This document shows, piece after piece, positions 44,422 to 52,694 of a stretch of 64,000 nt of DNA. Below the pieces are notes generated by a model that saw only the letters and a list, made by a program, of their open reading frames with translations, made no database searches and was not told the DNA's origin. The stretch's first letter is position 1. Every line of letters begins with the position of its first letter. Position numbers and translations under genes: made by a program. The DNA is from Moorella thermoacetica (GTDB lineage Bacteria > Bacillota > DSM-521 > Neomoorellales > Neomoorellaceae), in assembly GCF_001267405.1 (NCBI RefSeq), contig NZ_CP012369.1:1886001-1950000 (forward strand). Reading direction: 5' to 3'.

Positions 44422-45309
44422 CTATTCGACATCGTTTTCTATTTTCCTGCTGGTTGCGCGGGAAAAAGCTTCGCTTAAAGCCCTGGCTACCAGCACAGCC
44501 GTCATGTCCTTCCGGTAGGCGCCGGAACCCCGGAGGAGGCTGTCCCTGGGCCGGGCTGCCTCCTTAGCTACGGAAGCCGCCCTGGCAATTGCTTTCGCCG
44601 TGGGTTCCCGGCCCACGAGGCTGGCGGCCGCTTCTTCGCACAGGAAGGGCCGGGGCGCCACCGGGGCGATTGAGATACGCGCCCTGGTGCATATCCCTTC
44701 CCTGACCTGCACCCGGACGGCCACGTTTAGCATGGGCAGGGAGAGGGCGCGCCGGGGCGACAGGCGGACAAAAGCCGAGGATTCGCCCTCCCCCCACAGG
44801 TCCACGGTAAATCTGGTTATAATCTCGCGGCCGGCATCTACCAGGGAGCGGCCCACACCGGCGTAGAGGTCGGCCACCGGCACCTGGCGTTCCCCCTCCG
44901 CTCCCAGGATGGTGGCCACGGCTCCCAGGGCTACCAGGGCCACAGCCGTATCCGCCGCCGGCTGGGCATTGACCACATTGCCGGCCAGGGTGCCGACATT
45001 GCGCACCTGGGGGGATCCGACCGCGGCAGCGGCGGCAGCCAGGGCCGGGAGCTTCTGCCGGATAAGGGATGAGGTGGCCACGCGGGTGTGGGTGGCCGCC
45101 CCGCCCAGGATAATCTTACCATTTGTTTCGGTAATTATTTTTAATTCGGGTATCCTGGTGATATCCACCAGGGTGGTAACCTGCCGCCTTTTTTCCTTGA
45201 GGTCGATGACCAGGTCAGTACCGCCGGCAATGAGGCGCGCCCCAGGGTTCGCGGCCAGCAGGGCCAGGCAGTCGGCCGGGGAAGTGGCGAAGAGATACTT
45301 CTCGGGCAT
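44422..45309 (-). CDS. Molybdenum hydroxylase FAD-binding subunit (second copy)
   Basis: A 295-residue CoxM/XdhB-type FAD subunit, last gene of the xdh operon. The FAD phosphate-binding loops are LIAGGTDLVIDLK and GTLAGNVVNAQPAADTAVAL. The segment SPQVRNVGTLAG is the family hallmark. It follows ssnA by 14 bases. It is clearly different from the other FAD subunit at 47123. Its Mo partner is not obvious, because only one Mo subunit is present in the window. Confidence 0.88.
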   Translation of the reverse strand: MPEKYLFATSPADCLALLAANPGARLIAGGTDLVIDLKEKRRQVTTLVDITRIPELKIITETNGKIILGGAATHTRVATSSLIRQKLPALAAAAAAVGSPQVRNVGTLAGNVVNAQPAADTAVALVALGAVATILGAEGERQVPVADLYAGVGRSLVDAGREIITRFTVDLWGEGESSAFVRLSPRRALSLPMLNVAVRVQVREGICTRARISIAPVAPRPFLCEEAAASLVGREPTAKAIARAASVAKEAARPRDSLLRGSGAYRKDMTAVLVARALSEAFSRATSRKIENDVE

Positions 45310-45323
45310 GGAATCCCTCCCCG

Positions 45324-46649
45324 TTAAAACCGCTCCCAGACTTTGATCGCCAGTTCCCGGGCCCGGGCGGCGATGGCCGCCTCGTCCAGGTGCAGCAAGC
45401 GCTGCCTTTGCATGAGTACTTTACCGCCGACAACGGTAGTATCCACCAGGCCGCCGTTGAAGCCGAAGAGGAGGTGGCCGAACCAGTTGTCCCTTCCCAG
45501 GGGTGTTGGCGCCTGGTAGTCCACCAGGATCACATCGGCATAGGCACCTGGCTCCAGACGGCCCAGGGGGTGGGGGAAGAAGCGGCTCGCGATGCGGCGG
45601 TTGTTTTCAAAGGCCATGGCCGGGACCTCTGCCCAGCCGGCGCCCGGATCGCCGGAGACGAATTTGCGCAGGACGTTGGCGGTCTTTAGGGACTCGAACA
45701 TATCGCTGGTATAGCCGTCCGTTCCCAGGCCGACGGGGACACCTGCGGCCAGCATGTCGCCAACCGGAGCACAGCCGACGGCATTGCCCATATTTGATTC
45801 CGGGTTGTGGACCACCAGGGTGCCTGTCTCCTTCAGAATGGCTATTTCCCTGTCCGTCACGTGCACGCAATGGGCGGCGATGGTATTGGGTCCCAGGATG
45901 CCGTTAACAGCCAGGCGTTCCACCACCCGCTTCCCCGATTTGGCTAAAGCGTCCTCGACGTCCTGGATCCCCTCGGCCACGTGGATGTGAAAGCCGCTGC
46001 CCACCTCCCCTTCGGCCTCCCGGCAGGCCTCCAGGGTGGCGTCGGAGAGGGTCAGAGAGGCGTGGAGGCCAAAGGTAGCTGAAATTAAACCCTCTTTGCC
46101 CCGGTATTTCTTTATGGCGGCGATGTTTTCCGCAATCCCCTGCCGCATAATTTCCTTACCATCGCGATCGGAGACTTCGTAGGCCAGGCAGGTGCGTACC
46201 CCCGTCTCCATGGCGGCCCGGGCGATCATCTCCAGGCTGCCGGTAACGGCATAGGGGCTGGCGTGGTGATCCAGAATGGTGGTAGTTCCGCTCTTGATGC
46301 AGTCGATCAGGGGCAGGAGGGCGCTGTAGTAAACGTCTTCCAGGGTCAGGGCTTTGTCCAGGCGCCACCACAGGCGCTGGAGGATCTCCAGGAAATTGGT
46401 TGGCGGCGGGTCCTTCAGGGCCATGCCCCGGGCAAAGGTGCTGTACAGGTGCATGTGGGTATTGATCATCCCGGGCATAATGACCATGCCCCGGGCGTCC
46501 AGCCACTCGGCTGCCGGGTAGCGCGCTTTAAGTTCAGCCGTGGGCCCTACGGCGACGATCAGGTCGCCGTCAATGGCCACCGCTCCGTCTTCCTGGTAGG
46601 GTTTCCCCGGCACCAGGGAAAGTAGGCGGCCGTTACCGATGAGAAGCAT
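45324..46649 (-). CDS. ssnA: SsnA-type aminohydrolase (guanine deaminase-like amidohydrolase)
   Basis: A 441-residue metal-dependent amidohydrolase. The HxH motif is PGMINTHMHLYSTFARGM, followed by KDPPPTNFLEILQRLWWRLD as in SsnA. Later ligands lie in GFHIHVAEGI, AAHCVHV and GLGTDGYTSD. SsnA proteins lie in purine-degradation clusters with xanthine dehydrogenases and YgfK, and probably act on a purine or its hydroxylation product. It lies between the iron-sulfur and FAD subunit genes. The start has GGAGGGGG. Confidence 0.88.
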   Translation of the reverse strand: MLLIGNGRLLSLVPGKPYQEDGAVAIDGDLIVAVGPTAELKARYPAAEWLDARGMVIMPGMINTHMHLYSTFARGMALKDPPPTNFLEILQRLWWRLDKALTLEDVYYSALLPLIDCIKSGTTTILDHHASPYAVTGSLEMIARAAMETGVRTCLAYEVSDRDGKEIMRQGIAENIAAIKKYRGKEGLISATFGLHASLTLSDATLEACREAEGEVGSGFHIHVAEGIQDVEDALAKSGKRVVERLAVNGILGPNTIAAHCVHVTDREIAILKETGTLVVHNPESNMGNAVGCAPVGDMLAAGVPVGLGTDGYTSDMFESLKTANVLRKFVSGDPGAGWAEVPAMAFENNRRIASRFFPHPLGRLEPGAYADVILVDYQAPTPLGRDNWFGHLLFGFNGGLVDTTVVGGKVLMQRQRLLHLDEAAIAARARELAIKVWERF

Positions 46650-46668
46650 AGGTTCCCCCTCCTTTGAC

Positions 46669-47130
46669 TTAATCGTTTAAGGCTTTCTCCACGGCCCTGA
46701 GGATATTCTGATAACCGGTGCAGCGGCAGAGATGGCCGGCCAGTTCCCGCTTAATTTCTTCCCGAGAATATTTTTTACCGCTTTCTACCAAGGCTGTAGC
46801 GGTAAGGACATAGCCTGGCGTGCAGAAGCCGCACTGGATGGCGCCCTCTTCTATAAAGGCTTTCTGTACCCTGGAGAGTTCCCCGTTTTTGGCTATGCCT
46901 TCTATGGTAATTATCTTTTTCCCTTCCGCCCAAACAGCCAGGTAGATGCAGGAGTCCACCGGAGTACCGTCGATAAGCACGGTGCAGGCGCCGCATTCGC
47001 CCACACCGCATCCCTTTTTCACCCCGGTATACCCCAGGCGGTTGCGCAGTACCTCCAGCAATGTCTCGCCAGCGTCAACTTCTAAAGTTACCGGTGTATC
47101 ATTGACCGTGAAGGAGATTTTTTTAAGCAA
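46669..47130 (-). CDS. Molybdenum hydroxylase [2Fe-2S] subunit (second copy)
   Basis: A 153-residue subunit with two [2Fe-2S] clusters: GCGVGECGACTVLIDG (plant-type) and the helical domain QCGFCTPGYVL with LCRCTGYQNI. The start is TTG 47130, overlapping the preceding FAD gene by eight bases. It carries electrons from the molybdopterin site to FAD. Confidence 0.92.
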   Translation of the reverse strand: MLKKISFTVNDTPVTLEVDAGETLLEVLRNRLGYTGVKKGCGVGECGACTVLIDGTPVDSCIYLAVWAEGKKIITIEGIAKNGELSRVQKAFIEEGAIQCGFCTPGYVLTATALVESGKKYSREEIKRELAGHLCRCTGYQNILRAVEKALND

Positions 47131-48007
47131 CTTCCCTACCCCCTGCTTTTACGACGGCCGCTTTTAATGCCCTCTCGGTAAGCTCGGCCACCAGGTGTTC
47201 CCGGTATTCCTTCGAAGCCCGCCAGGAGGTCCTGGCCTGCGTCGCTTTAACGGCCAACCGTCCGATAGCCGCGATGGTGGCTGCGGAGATTGGTTGACCG
47301 CTGGCATAGGCTTCGGCCTCGGGGCACCTCAAGGGGGTCGGCCCGGCTACCCCCAGGCCAATCCTTACATCCGCAAAGGTAGTGCCGTCTTTGATTTTAC
47401 AGAGCACCGCCACCCCCAGGGTGGCAATATCCATGGCCCGGCGCTGGGAAAACTTGATATAATGGCCGCCATAGCCGCGGTAATTCTCAGGCGTAATAAT
47501 AATCTCCGCCAGGAGCTCCCCGGGCTTTAAATCAACCCGGCCCGGACCCAGGTAAAACTCCTGGATGGGGACCACCCTCTGCCCTTGATTGTCCTGTAAT
47601 TTTAACCTGGCATTCAGGGCGAACAGGGTCGAAGCGCTGTCGGCGGAGGTGGCGCCATTGCAAATATTGCCGCCGATGGTGGCCACATTGCGAATCTGGG
47701 GACCGCCCATGGAAGCCGCGGCTTCGGCCAGGACGGGGATATGGGCCCGGATAACAGGATCATTGATAATCCGGGTAAAGGTCGTAAGCGCCCCGATGAC
47801 GATGGTGCCATCCTCGAGCTTTAGGATACCCTCCAGGGATTTTATACCCCGGATACTCAACAACCCGGCCTTCGCTATCCGGCCGTGATGCATTTTTATC
47901 AAAACGTCCGTACCGCCAGCGATGACTGTCAGGCCGGGATGGGCCGCCAGCAACGCCGTGGCTTCCTCTACTGTTGCAGCCTCAAAATATTCCTGGATGT
48001 TGAACAT
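47123..48007 (-). CDS. xdhB: Xanthine dehydrogenase FAD-binding subunit
   Basis: A 294-residue FAD subunit: VIAGGTDVLIKMHHGRIAKA, GGPQIRNVATIGGNICNGAT and SQRRAMDIATLGVAV, the last resembling E. coli XdhB. It follows the Mo subunit by 17 bases, so it is probably the direct partner of that protein. Confidence 0.9.
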   Translation of the reverse strand: MFNIQEYFEAATVEEATALLAAHPGLTVIAGGTDVLIKMHHGRIAKAGLLSIRGIKSLEGILKLEDGTIVIGALTTFTRIINDPVIRAHIPVLAEAAASMGGPQIRNVATIGGNICNGATSADSASTLFALNARLKLQDNQGQRVVPIQEFYLGPGRVDLKPGELLAEIIITPENYRGYGGHYIKFSQRRAMDIATLGVAVLCKIKDGTTFADVRIGLGVAGPTPLRCPEAEAYASGQPISAATIAAIGRLAVKATQARTSWRASKEYREHLVAELTERALKAAVVKAGGREVA

Positions 48008-48024
48008 CAGCCCTCACCACCTTA

Positions 48025-50316
48025 CTATATTAACCCGGCTTCCTTGAACTTTTCGAAAACCCGTTGGGGATTCATGGGCAACCTGTCAAAAGCCACGCCC
48101 GTGGCGTCGAAAACGGCATTACGAATGGCCGGGGCCACAGGAATAATCGGCGGCTCGCCTAAAGCCTTGCAGCCAAAGGGGCTGGTAGGTTCAAAGGTTT
48201 CCACAAAATCTACGCCGATTGCGGGAATATCCATAATCGTAGGCAGTTTGTAATCCAGCAGATTGTTATTCAGTGGTTGGCCGGTCTTCTCGTCAAAGAG
48301 CAATTGCTCGGAGAGGGCATAACCTATGCCCATGCCCACGCCGCCGTGGACCTGGGCTGCCGCCAGCTGGCGGTTGATAATCCTGCCGGAATCGTGGACG
48401 TTATATATCTCCAGGACCTCGATCCGGCCGGTTTTCAGGTCTACTTCCACCTCGGCAAAGGTAACGCCAAAAACAAAGGCGTTGACCCGGGCATTATTGG
48501 AGGTATCGCTCGTTATCGGTTTGGCGAAAACGGTGTCGTAATAGGTATGCAGGGCCACCTCGGCCAGGGGCATGACCACTTCGCCCGAGTGTTTATAGAC
48601 GATATTGGCATCTTTAATATCCAGGGCATGGGCTGGGATATCGGTCATCCCCCAGGCAAAATCCAGGATCTTCTCCTTGACCTCCGCGGCCGCCCTGGCC
48701 ACCGCCATACCGGTGATATAGGTCTGCCGGGAAGCATAGGCACCGGTATCAAAGGGGGAAATATCTGTATCCTGGGTGGAAAGGACATGGACCATATCCA
48801 CCGGAATACCCAGGACCTCGGCTACCATCTGGGCAAAGACGGTATCGCTGCCCTGACCTATTTCTGTAGCTCCAACCTGTAGCTGGACGGAACCGTCCTG
48901 GTTCAGGACGATCCGCGCCCCTCCTATTTCCAGCCCCACCGGGTAAGTGCCGGAACCGTAGCTGAAGCAGGCCATGCCCAGGCCCCGGCGTCTGCTGCCG
49001 GTTTGGTTTTTATACCGCGCTTTTTTCTCGTCCCACTTGATCAACTCTTTGCCCCGGGCAATGCACTCGCGAATGCCGCAACTCCGCACCGCGTTGCCAT
49101 TTAAAGGATCGACATAACCCTCTTTAACCAGGTTTTTCAGACGGAACTCAATAGGATCGATATTGAGTTTGCTGGCGATGTTATCCAGATGGCTTTCCAC
49201 GGCAAAGGTTATCTGGGGCGATCCATAACCCCTCATGGCTCCCGCCACCGGCAGGTTGGTGTAAACTGTAAATGGTTCATATTTCAAAGCCTTCATGGGA
49301 TAAAGAATCCTGAATTTGGAACCACCGGCCATGGCGATGGAATGACCGTGGGAGGCATAGGCCCCGGTATTGGAAATGGCCTTGATATGCATCCCGATTA
49401 ACCTGCCGTCCCGGGAAACCCCGGTTTTGATCTTAAACTTGAAGGCATGGCGGGTGCGGGTGGCAATCATGCATTCTTCCCGGGAAAGTTCCAGTTTTAC
49501 CGGCCTTCCCCCCACGGCCAGGGTCATGGCTGCGGCCAGGGGTTCGGTGCAGACATCCTGTTTGCTACCAAAGCCGCCCCCGACGTAGGGCTTGATTACC
49601 CGGATCCTGCCCCAAGGGATACCCAAGGCCTGGCCGACGATTCTCCTGACAATATGGGGGATCTGGGTGGAGGTTATAATCACTATGCGGCCGTCGCTGT
49701 CGACATAAGCGCAGGATATATGATTTTCCAGCTGGCAATGCTGAACAATGTTAGTTTCCAGTTCATCCTCAAAGATATAGTCGGCTTCTTTAAAAGCCTC
49801 GTCGACGTCGCCGATGGCATAGCCACTGGCACTGAGGATGTTGCCAGGGCAATCCTCATGAATCAGGGGCGCGCCCTCCCGCATGGCTGCCTCCGGGGTG
49901 AGGAGGGGTTCTAACACCTCGTACTCTACCTTAATAAGCTTCAGGGCCTCGGCGGCCGTCAGCTCATCCCTGGCTATTACCGCCGCGATGGCGTCACCGA
50001 CGAAGCGGGCTTTATCGGTCAGGATGGTACGGTCGGCCTTATCGCCGTGGGCCGGATCCAGGGAATAGGGATGCCCGGCAGTGGGGAATTTATTCCGCGG
50101 TACATCCTTATAAGTCAGGACCCCTTCCACGCCGGGTAAAGCCCTGGCCTGGCTGACATCAATGTTTTTAACGATGGCATGGGCATAGGGACTTCTTAAG
50201 ACCTTACCGACCAGCATGTCCCTGAACATAAAATCCCCGGTATACTTTGCTTGCCCGGTAACTTTGGCCACAGCATCAACCCTGGTGACACTCTTCCCCA
50301 CTGCTGTAGAAGCCAT
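48025..50316 (-). CDS. xdhA: Xanthine dehydrogenase molybdenum-binding subunit
   Basis: A 763-residue molybdopterin subunit. Marks: PYVGGGFGSKQDVCTEPLAA, the C-terminal GCKALGEPPIIPVAPAIRNA with the active-site Glu, REECMIATRTRHAF with the Arg matching bovine Arg880, and HCQLENHISCAYVD with the Glu matching bovine Glu802. Keeping both the Glu and the Arg fits a purine hydroxylase rather than a CO or aldehyde oxidase. It hydroxylates hypoxanthine or xanthine. The start is ATG at the operon's second position. Confidence 0.93.
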   Translation of the reverse strand: MASTAVGKSVTRVDAVAKVTGQAKYTGDFMFRDMLVGKVLRSPYAHAIVKNIDVSQARALPGVEGVLTYKDVPRNKFPTAGHPYSLDPAHGDKADRTILTDKARFVGDAIAAVIARDELTAAEALKLIKVEYEVLEPLLTPEAAMREGAPLIHEDCPGNILSASGYAIGDVDEAFKEADYIFEDELETNIVQHCQLENHISCAYVDSDGRIVIITSTQIPHIVRRIVGQALGIPWGRIRVIKPYVGGGFGSKQDVCTEPLAAAMTLAVGGRPVKLELSREECMIATRTRHAFKFKIKTGVSRDGRLIGMHIKAISNTGAYASHGHSIAMAGGSKFRILYPMKALKYEPFTVYTNLPVAGAMRGYGSPQITFAVESHLDNIASKLNIDPIEFRLKNLVKEGYVDPLNGNAVRSCGIRECIARGKELIKWDEKKARYKNQTGSRRRGLGMACFSYGSGTYPVGLEIGGARIVLNQDGSVQLQVGATEIGQGSDTVFAQMVAEVLGIPVDMVHVLSTQDTDISPFDTGAYASRQTYITGMAVARAAAEVKEKILDFAWGMTDIPAHALDIKDANIVYKHSGEVVMPLAEVALHTYYDTVFAKPITSDTSNNARVNAFVFGVTFAEVEVDLKTGRIEVLEIYNVHDSGRIINRQLAAAQVHGGVGMGIGYALSEQLLFDEKTGQPLNNNLLDYKLPTIMDIPAIGVDFVETFEPTSPFGCKALGEPPIIPVAPAIRNAVFDATGVAFDRLPMNPQRVFEKFKEAGLI

Positions 50317-50341
50317 TTTACCCCCTCCATAAAATCAGGTT

Positions 50342-50827
50342 CTAATTTTTTCTACCCGCCGCTGCCATAACGGCTGCTGCTTTTTCCACGGCCGCGATAA
50401 TTTTAGCATAGCCGGTGCAGCGGTACAGATTGCCTGAAAGGGCCATCTTAATCTCCTCGCGGCCAGGGCGGGGGTTGCTGTCCAGGAGGGCCTTGGCGCT
50501 CAAGATCATCCCCGGGGTGCAGAAGCCGCACTGGACAGCCCCCTCAGTAATGAAGGCCTCCTGGAGGGGATGGAGTTTACCGTCCGGCGAGGCCAGGCCC
50601 TCGATGGTCAGGACCTCGGCTCCCTCCGCCTTGGCGGCGGGAATCAGGCAGGAATTAACCGCCTGGCCGTCCAGGAGCACGGTGCAGGCGCCGCACTCTC
50701 CCTTGCCACACCCCTCCTTGGTACCGGTGAGGCCCAGATACTCCCGCAGCAGCTCCAGCAGGGTAATATCCGCCGGGGCCTCGACCTGGTACTCCCGGCC
50801 ATTGACTTTAAGCTTAAACCCGGGCAT
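50342..50827 (-). CDS. xdhC: Xanthine dehydrogenase [2Fe-2S] subunit (first copy)
   Basis: A 161-residue subunit with GCGKGECGACTVLLDGQ and QCGFCTPGMILSA plus LYRCTGYAKI. In the last motif the usual first Cys of the CRCTG pair is Tyr (here LYRCTG), whereas the second copy at 46669 keeps LCRCTG. This would remove one ligand of a [2Fe-2S] cluster. ATG 50827, eight bases after GGGGGG, is preferred to the frame from 50920. It is the first gene after purine riboswitch 2. Confidence 0.9.
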   Translation of the reverse strand: MPGFKLKVNGREYQVEAPADITLLELLREYLGLTGTKEGCGKGECGACTVLLDGQAVNSCLIPAAKAEGAEVLTIEGLASPDGKLHPLQEAFITEGAVQCGFCTPGMILSAKALLDSNPRPGREEIKMALSGNLYRCTGYAKIIAAVEKAAAVMAAAGRKN

Positions 50828-50894
50828 CTTCGTTACCCCCCTGGTAATCTCGAACTCCAAAAAATGGATATAAAGAAACCAGCTGCCGCTCACC

Positions 50895-50960
50895 CTCGTA
50901 GCCGAGGTGATTCCGGTCACCTGGTAGAGACCCCCGGCCCCATCGCCGGGGTTATACGAG
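50895..50960 (-). ncRNA. Purine-type riboswitch 2 (upstream of the xdh/ssnA operon)
   Basis: P1 CTCGTA/TACGAG, J1-2 TATAA (canonical), P2 CCCCGGC.../GCCGGGG, J2-3 GTCTCTACC, P3 CCAGGTGA with CCGGAA loop and TCACCTCGG, then GGCTACG. It shares the enlarged P3 and the G-C-T of J3-1 with riboswitch 1 while differing in P1 and P2 with pairing kept, which is good evidence for function. No terminator follows. About 68 bases later the sequence TTACC-AGGGG-GGTAA could place the xdhC ribosome site in a hairpin. Confidence 0.8.
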
Positions 50961-50970
50961 TCTAATAGTA

Positions 50971-50999
50971 ATATTCGTCACGACTGGATTTAATCCTGC
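50971..50999 (-). promoter_or_regulatory. Sigma-H-type promoter (site 8) directly before purine riboswitch 2
   Basis: GCAGGATTA, 11 bases, GACGAATAT on the minus strand, a full consensus match; transcription would start a few bases before the aptamer. Confidence 0.75.
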
Positions 51000-51087
51000 T
51001 AACTGGGTAATGGCCAGCAATCTTCCACCCCCTGGGAAAAATTCCTGTTAACATCAAGGCTCTACAATTAAATGATACTTAAATTTG

Positions 51088-51116
51088 ATATTCGCTAAAA
51101 AAGGTTAAAATCCTGC
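51088..51116 (-). promoter_or_regulatory. Sigma-H-type promoter (site 9), distal, of the xdh/ssnA operon
   Basis: GCAGGATTT, 11 bases, AGCGAATAT on the minus strand, a full consensus match. It lies 117 bases upstream of site 8, giving tandem promoters. Confidence 0.7.
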
Positions 51117-51119
51117 CTC

Positions 51120-51316
51120 TAACGATAAAAAGGCAGAAATATTCCCGCCCTAAATTTTTGCTTATAGCTTTTAGAAAATCGGCCTTCGCTTTTACCGTAA
51201 TAAACCCCGGCTGTTCCGCCGCTCGCTTGGCCTTTCCCGAGGCCAGGGTCCCATGGAAATCGACCCTTGTCCGCCATTCCAAGGGGAAAGTTAAAGTGCA
51301 TGGTACAGCGGCACTA
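51120..51316. other. Intergenic stretch without recognised features
   Basis: About 200 bases between the sigma-H site 9 and the terminator of the M20 gene. Short frames on the minus strand have no ribosome site and run through the promoter, so I do not call a gene. Confidence 0.4.
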
Positions 51317-51357
51317 AAAGAAAAAGCCATCCACTATCCCTAAAGCAGTAGATGGCT
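51317..51357 (-). terminator. Terminator of the M20 amidohydrolase gene
   Basis: AGCCATC/GATGGCT with a long loop, then TTTTCTTTTAG on the minus strand. Confidence 0.75.
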
Positions 51358-51408
51358 TCATTGCCTGGTAGGCATCTTCTTTGACCCGGAGCAACCCGCT
51401 TTGGCCGG

Positions 51409-52599
51409 CTAAAAATCCTCCAGGGTCCGAACAGCCAGCGCCGCCAGCAACCCGGCGCCGATGGGCAGGCAATCCTCGTTAATGTTAAAGCGCGGGTGGT
51501 GCCAGGGGTGGGGTTCCGCACCGGGGATAGCCGCTCCCAGGTTAAAGTATACTGCCGGTACTTTTTCCGCATAGCGGGCGAAATCCTCGGCCCCCATGGA
51601 TGGGTTGGCCAGCTCCAGGACTTTATCCGGCCCCAGGATTTCCCCGGCAACTCGGCGAAAAAGTTCAGTCAGGCCGGCATTGTTGACTAAAGGCGGGTAA
51701 CCCCACAGGTAATCGAGGTCAATCTCGGTACCGCTGGCGGCCGCCACCCCGGCCAGGACCTGGCGCATGTCCTTTTCCAGTTGCTGCCGCATAACGTTAT
51801 TCAAGGCCCGGGTGGTACCCGTCAAGGTTACTTCACCGGCAACGATGTTCTCCTTCTCCCCGCCTTTTATGGTCCCCACGGTCAGGACCGCCGGTTGCAC
51901 CGGGTCCAGGTGCCGGGAAATAATGGTTTGTAAAGCCAGAACGGCCTGGGCGGCGGCGACGATGGCATCAGCCCCTAGGTGGGGTGAGGCTCCGTGGCTG
52001 GTACGCCCCTTGATCTTAATCGTAAAGTTGTCAGCCGAAGCCATGATGGCCCCGCTGCGAACACCTACCGTACCCACCGGCAGGTAAGCGGTGACGTGGA
52101 GGCCGAAGGCGGCCTTGACCGGGGGGTCGTCCAGGACGCCGGCTGCCAGCATCCGGCTGGCGCCGCCCGGGGGCAGTTCTTCTCCGGGTTGGAAGATGAA
52201 AACTACCGGCCCGGGGAGTTCCTGGCGCCGTTCGGCCAGAATGGTCGCCGCCCCCAGGACCATTGTCATATGGGCATCGTGGCCGCAACCGTGCATCCGG
52301 CCAGGATAGCGGGAGGCGAACTCCTCGCCGGTATCTTCTTGGAGGGGCAGGGCGTCCATATCGGCCCGCAGGGCGACGCCGGGGCCTTCCCCGGCCCCGG
52401 CCAGGACACCCACCACCCCGGTACCGCCGATGCCGCTCCTGACCTGCAGCCCCAGTTCGCGTAACACCCCGGCCACCATCGCCGACGTTTCCCTTTCCTC
52501 AAAGCTCAGTTCCGGATACTGGTGCAGCCGCCGCCGCCAGGCCACCAGCTGGGGTTTGAGGGCCTCTGCGGCGGCACGCAAATCGCCGGCGCTTACCAT
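51409..52599 (-). CDS. M20-family amidohydrolase/carboxypeptidase
   Basis: A 396-residue dinuclear metallohydrolase. Marks: HQYPELSFEERET, ALRADMDALPLQEDTGEEFA, the metal-binding GRMHGCGHDAHM, FQPGEELPPGGASRML and the late NPSMGAEDFARYAEKVPAVY. It is like hippurate or N-acyl-amino-acid hydrolases, but M20 enzymes also split carbamoyl or formimino amino acids and ring-opened purine products. Its position after the xdh/ssnA operon makes such a role possible. The start is ATG 52599 with GGAGGT. No sigma-H site is visible before it. Confidence 0.85.
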   Translation of the reverse strand: MVSAGDLRAAAEALKPQLVAWRRRLHQYPELSFEERETSAMVAGVLRELGLQVRSGIGGTGVVGVLAGAGEGPGVALRADMDALPLQEDTGEEFASRYPGRMHGCGHDAHMTMVLGAATILAERRQELPGPVVFIFQPGEELPPGGASRMLAAGVLDDPPVKAAFGLHVTAYLPVGTVGVRSGAIMASADNFTIKIKGRTSHGASPHLGADAIVAAAQAVLALQTIISRHLDPVQPAVLTVGTIKGGEKENIVAGEVTLTGTTRALNNVMRQQLEKDMRQVLAGVAAASGTEIDLDYLWGYPPLVNNAGLTELFRRVAGEILGPDKVLELANPSMGAEDFARYAEKVPAVYFNLGAAIPGAEPHPWHHPRFNINEDCLPIGAGLLAALAVRTLEDF

Positions 52600-52694
52600 T
52601 ACGAAAACCACCTCCGGCTCTTAGCCAACCTCAAATCTTGACTAATTATCTCAGTTTACCTCGATAATACCAGGGAGGGGGTTTCCGGTCAAGT

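Noticed and set aside
51034-51062. A tenth sigma-H-type site (TTCCAC, 13 bases, TTCCTGT on the plus strand)
   Set aside because: The GAAT core is changed to GGAA; only spacing resembles the motif.
51079-51330. 83-codon minus frame between the M20 gene and the xdh operon
   Set aside because: No ribosome site, and it covers the M20 terminator and sigma-H-type site 9; chance frame.
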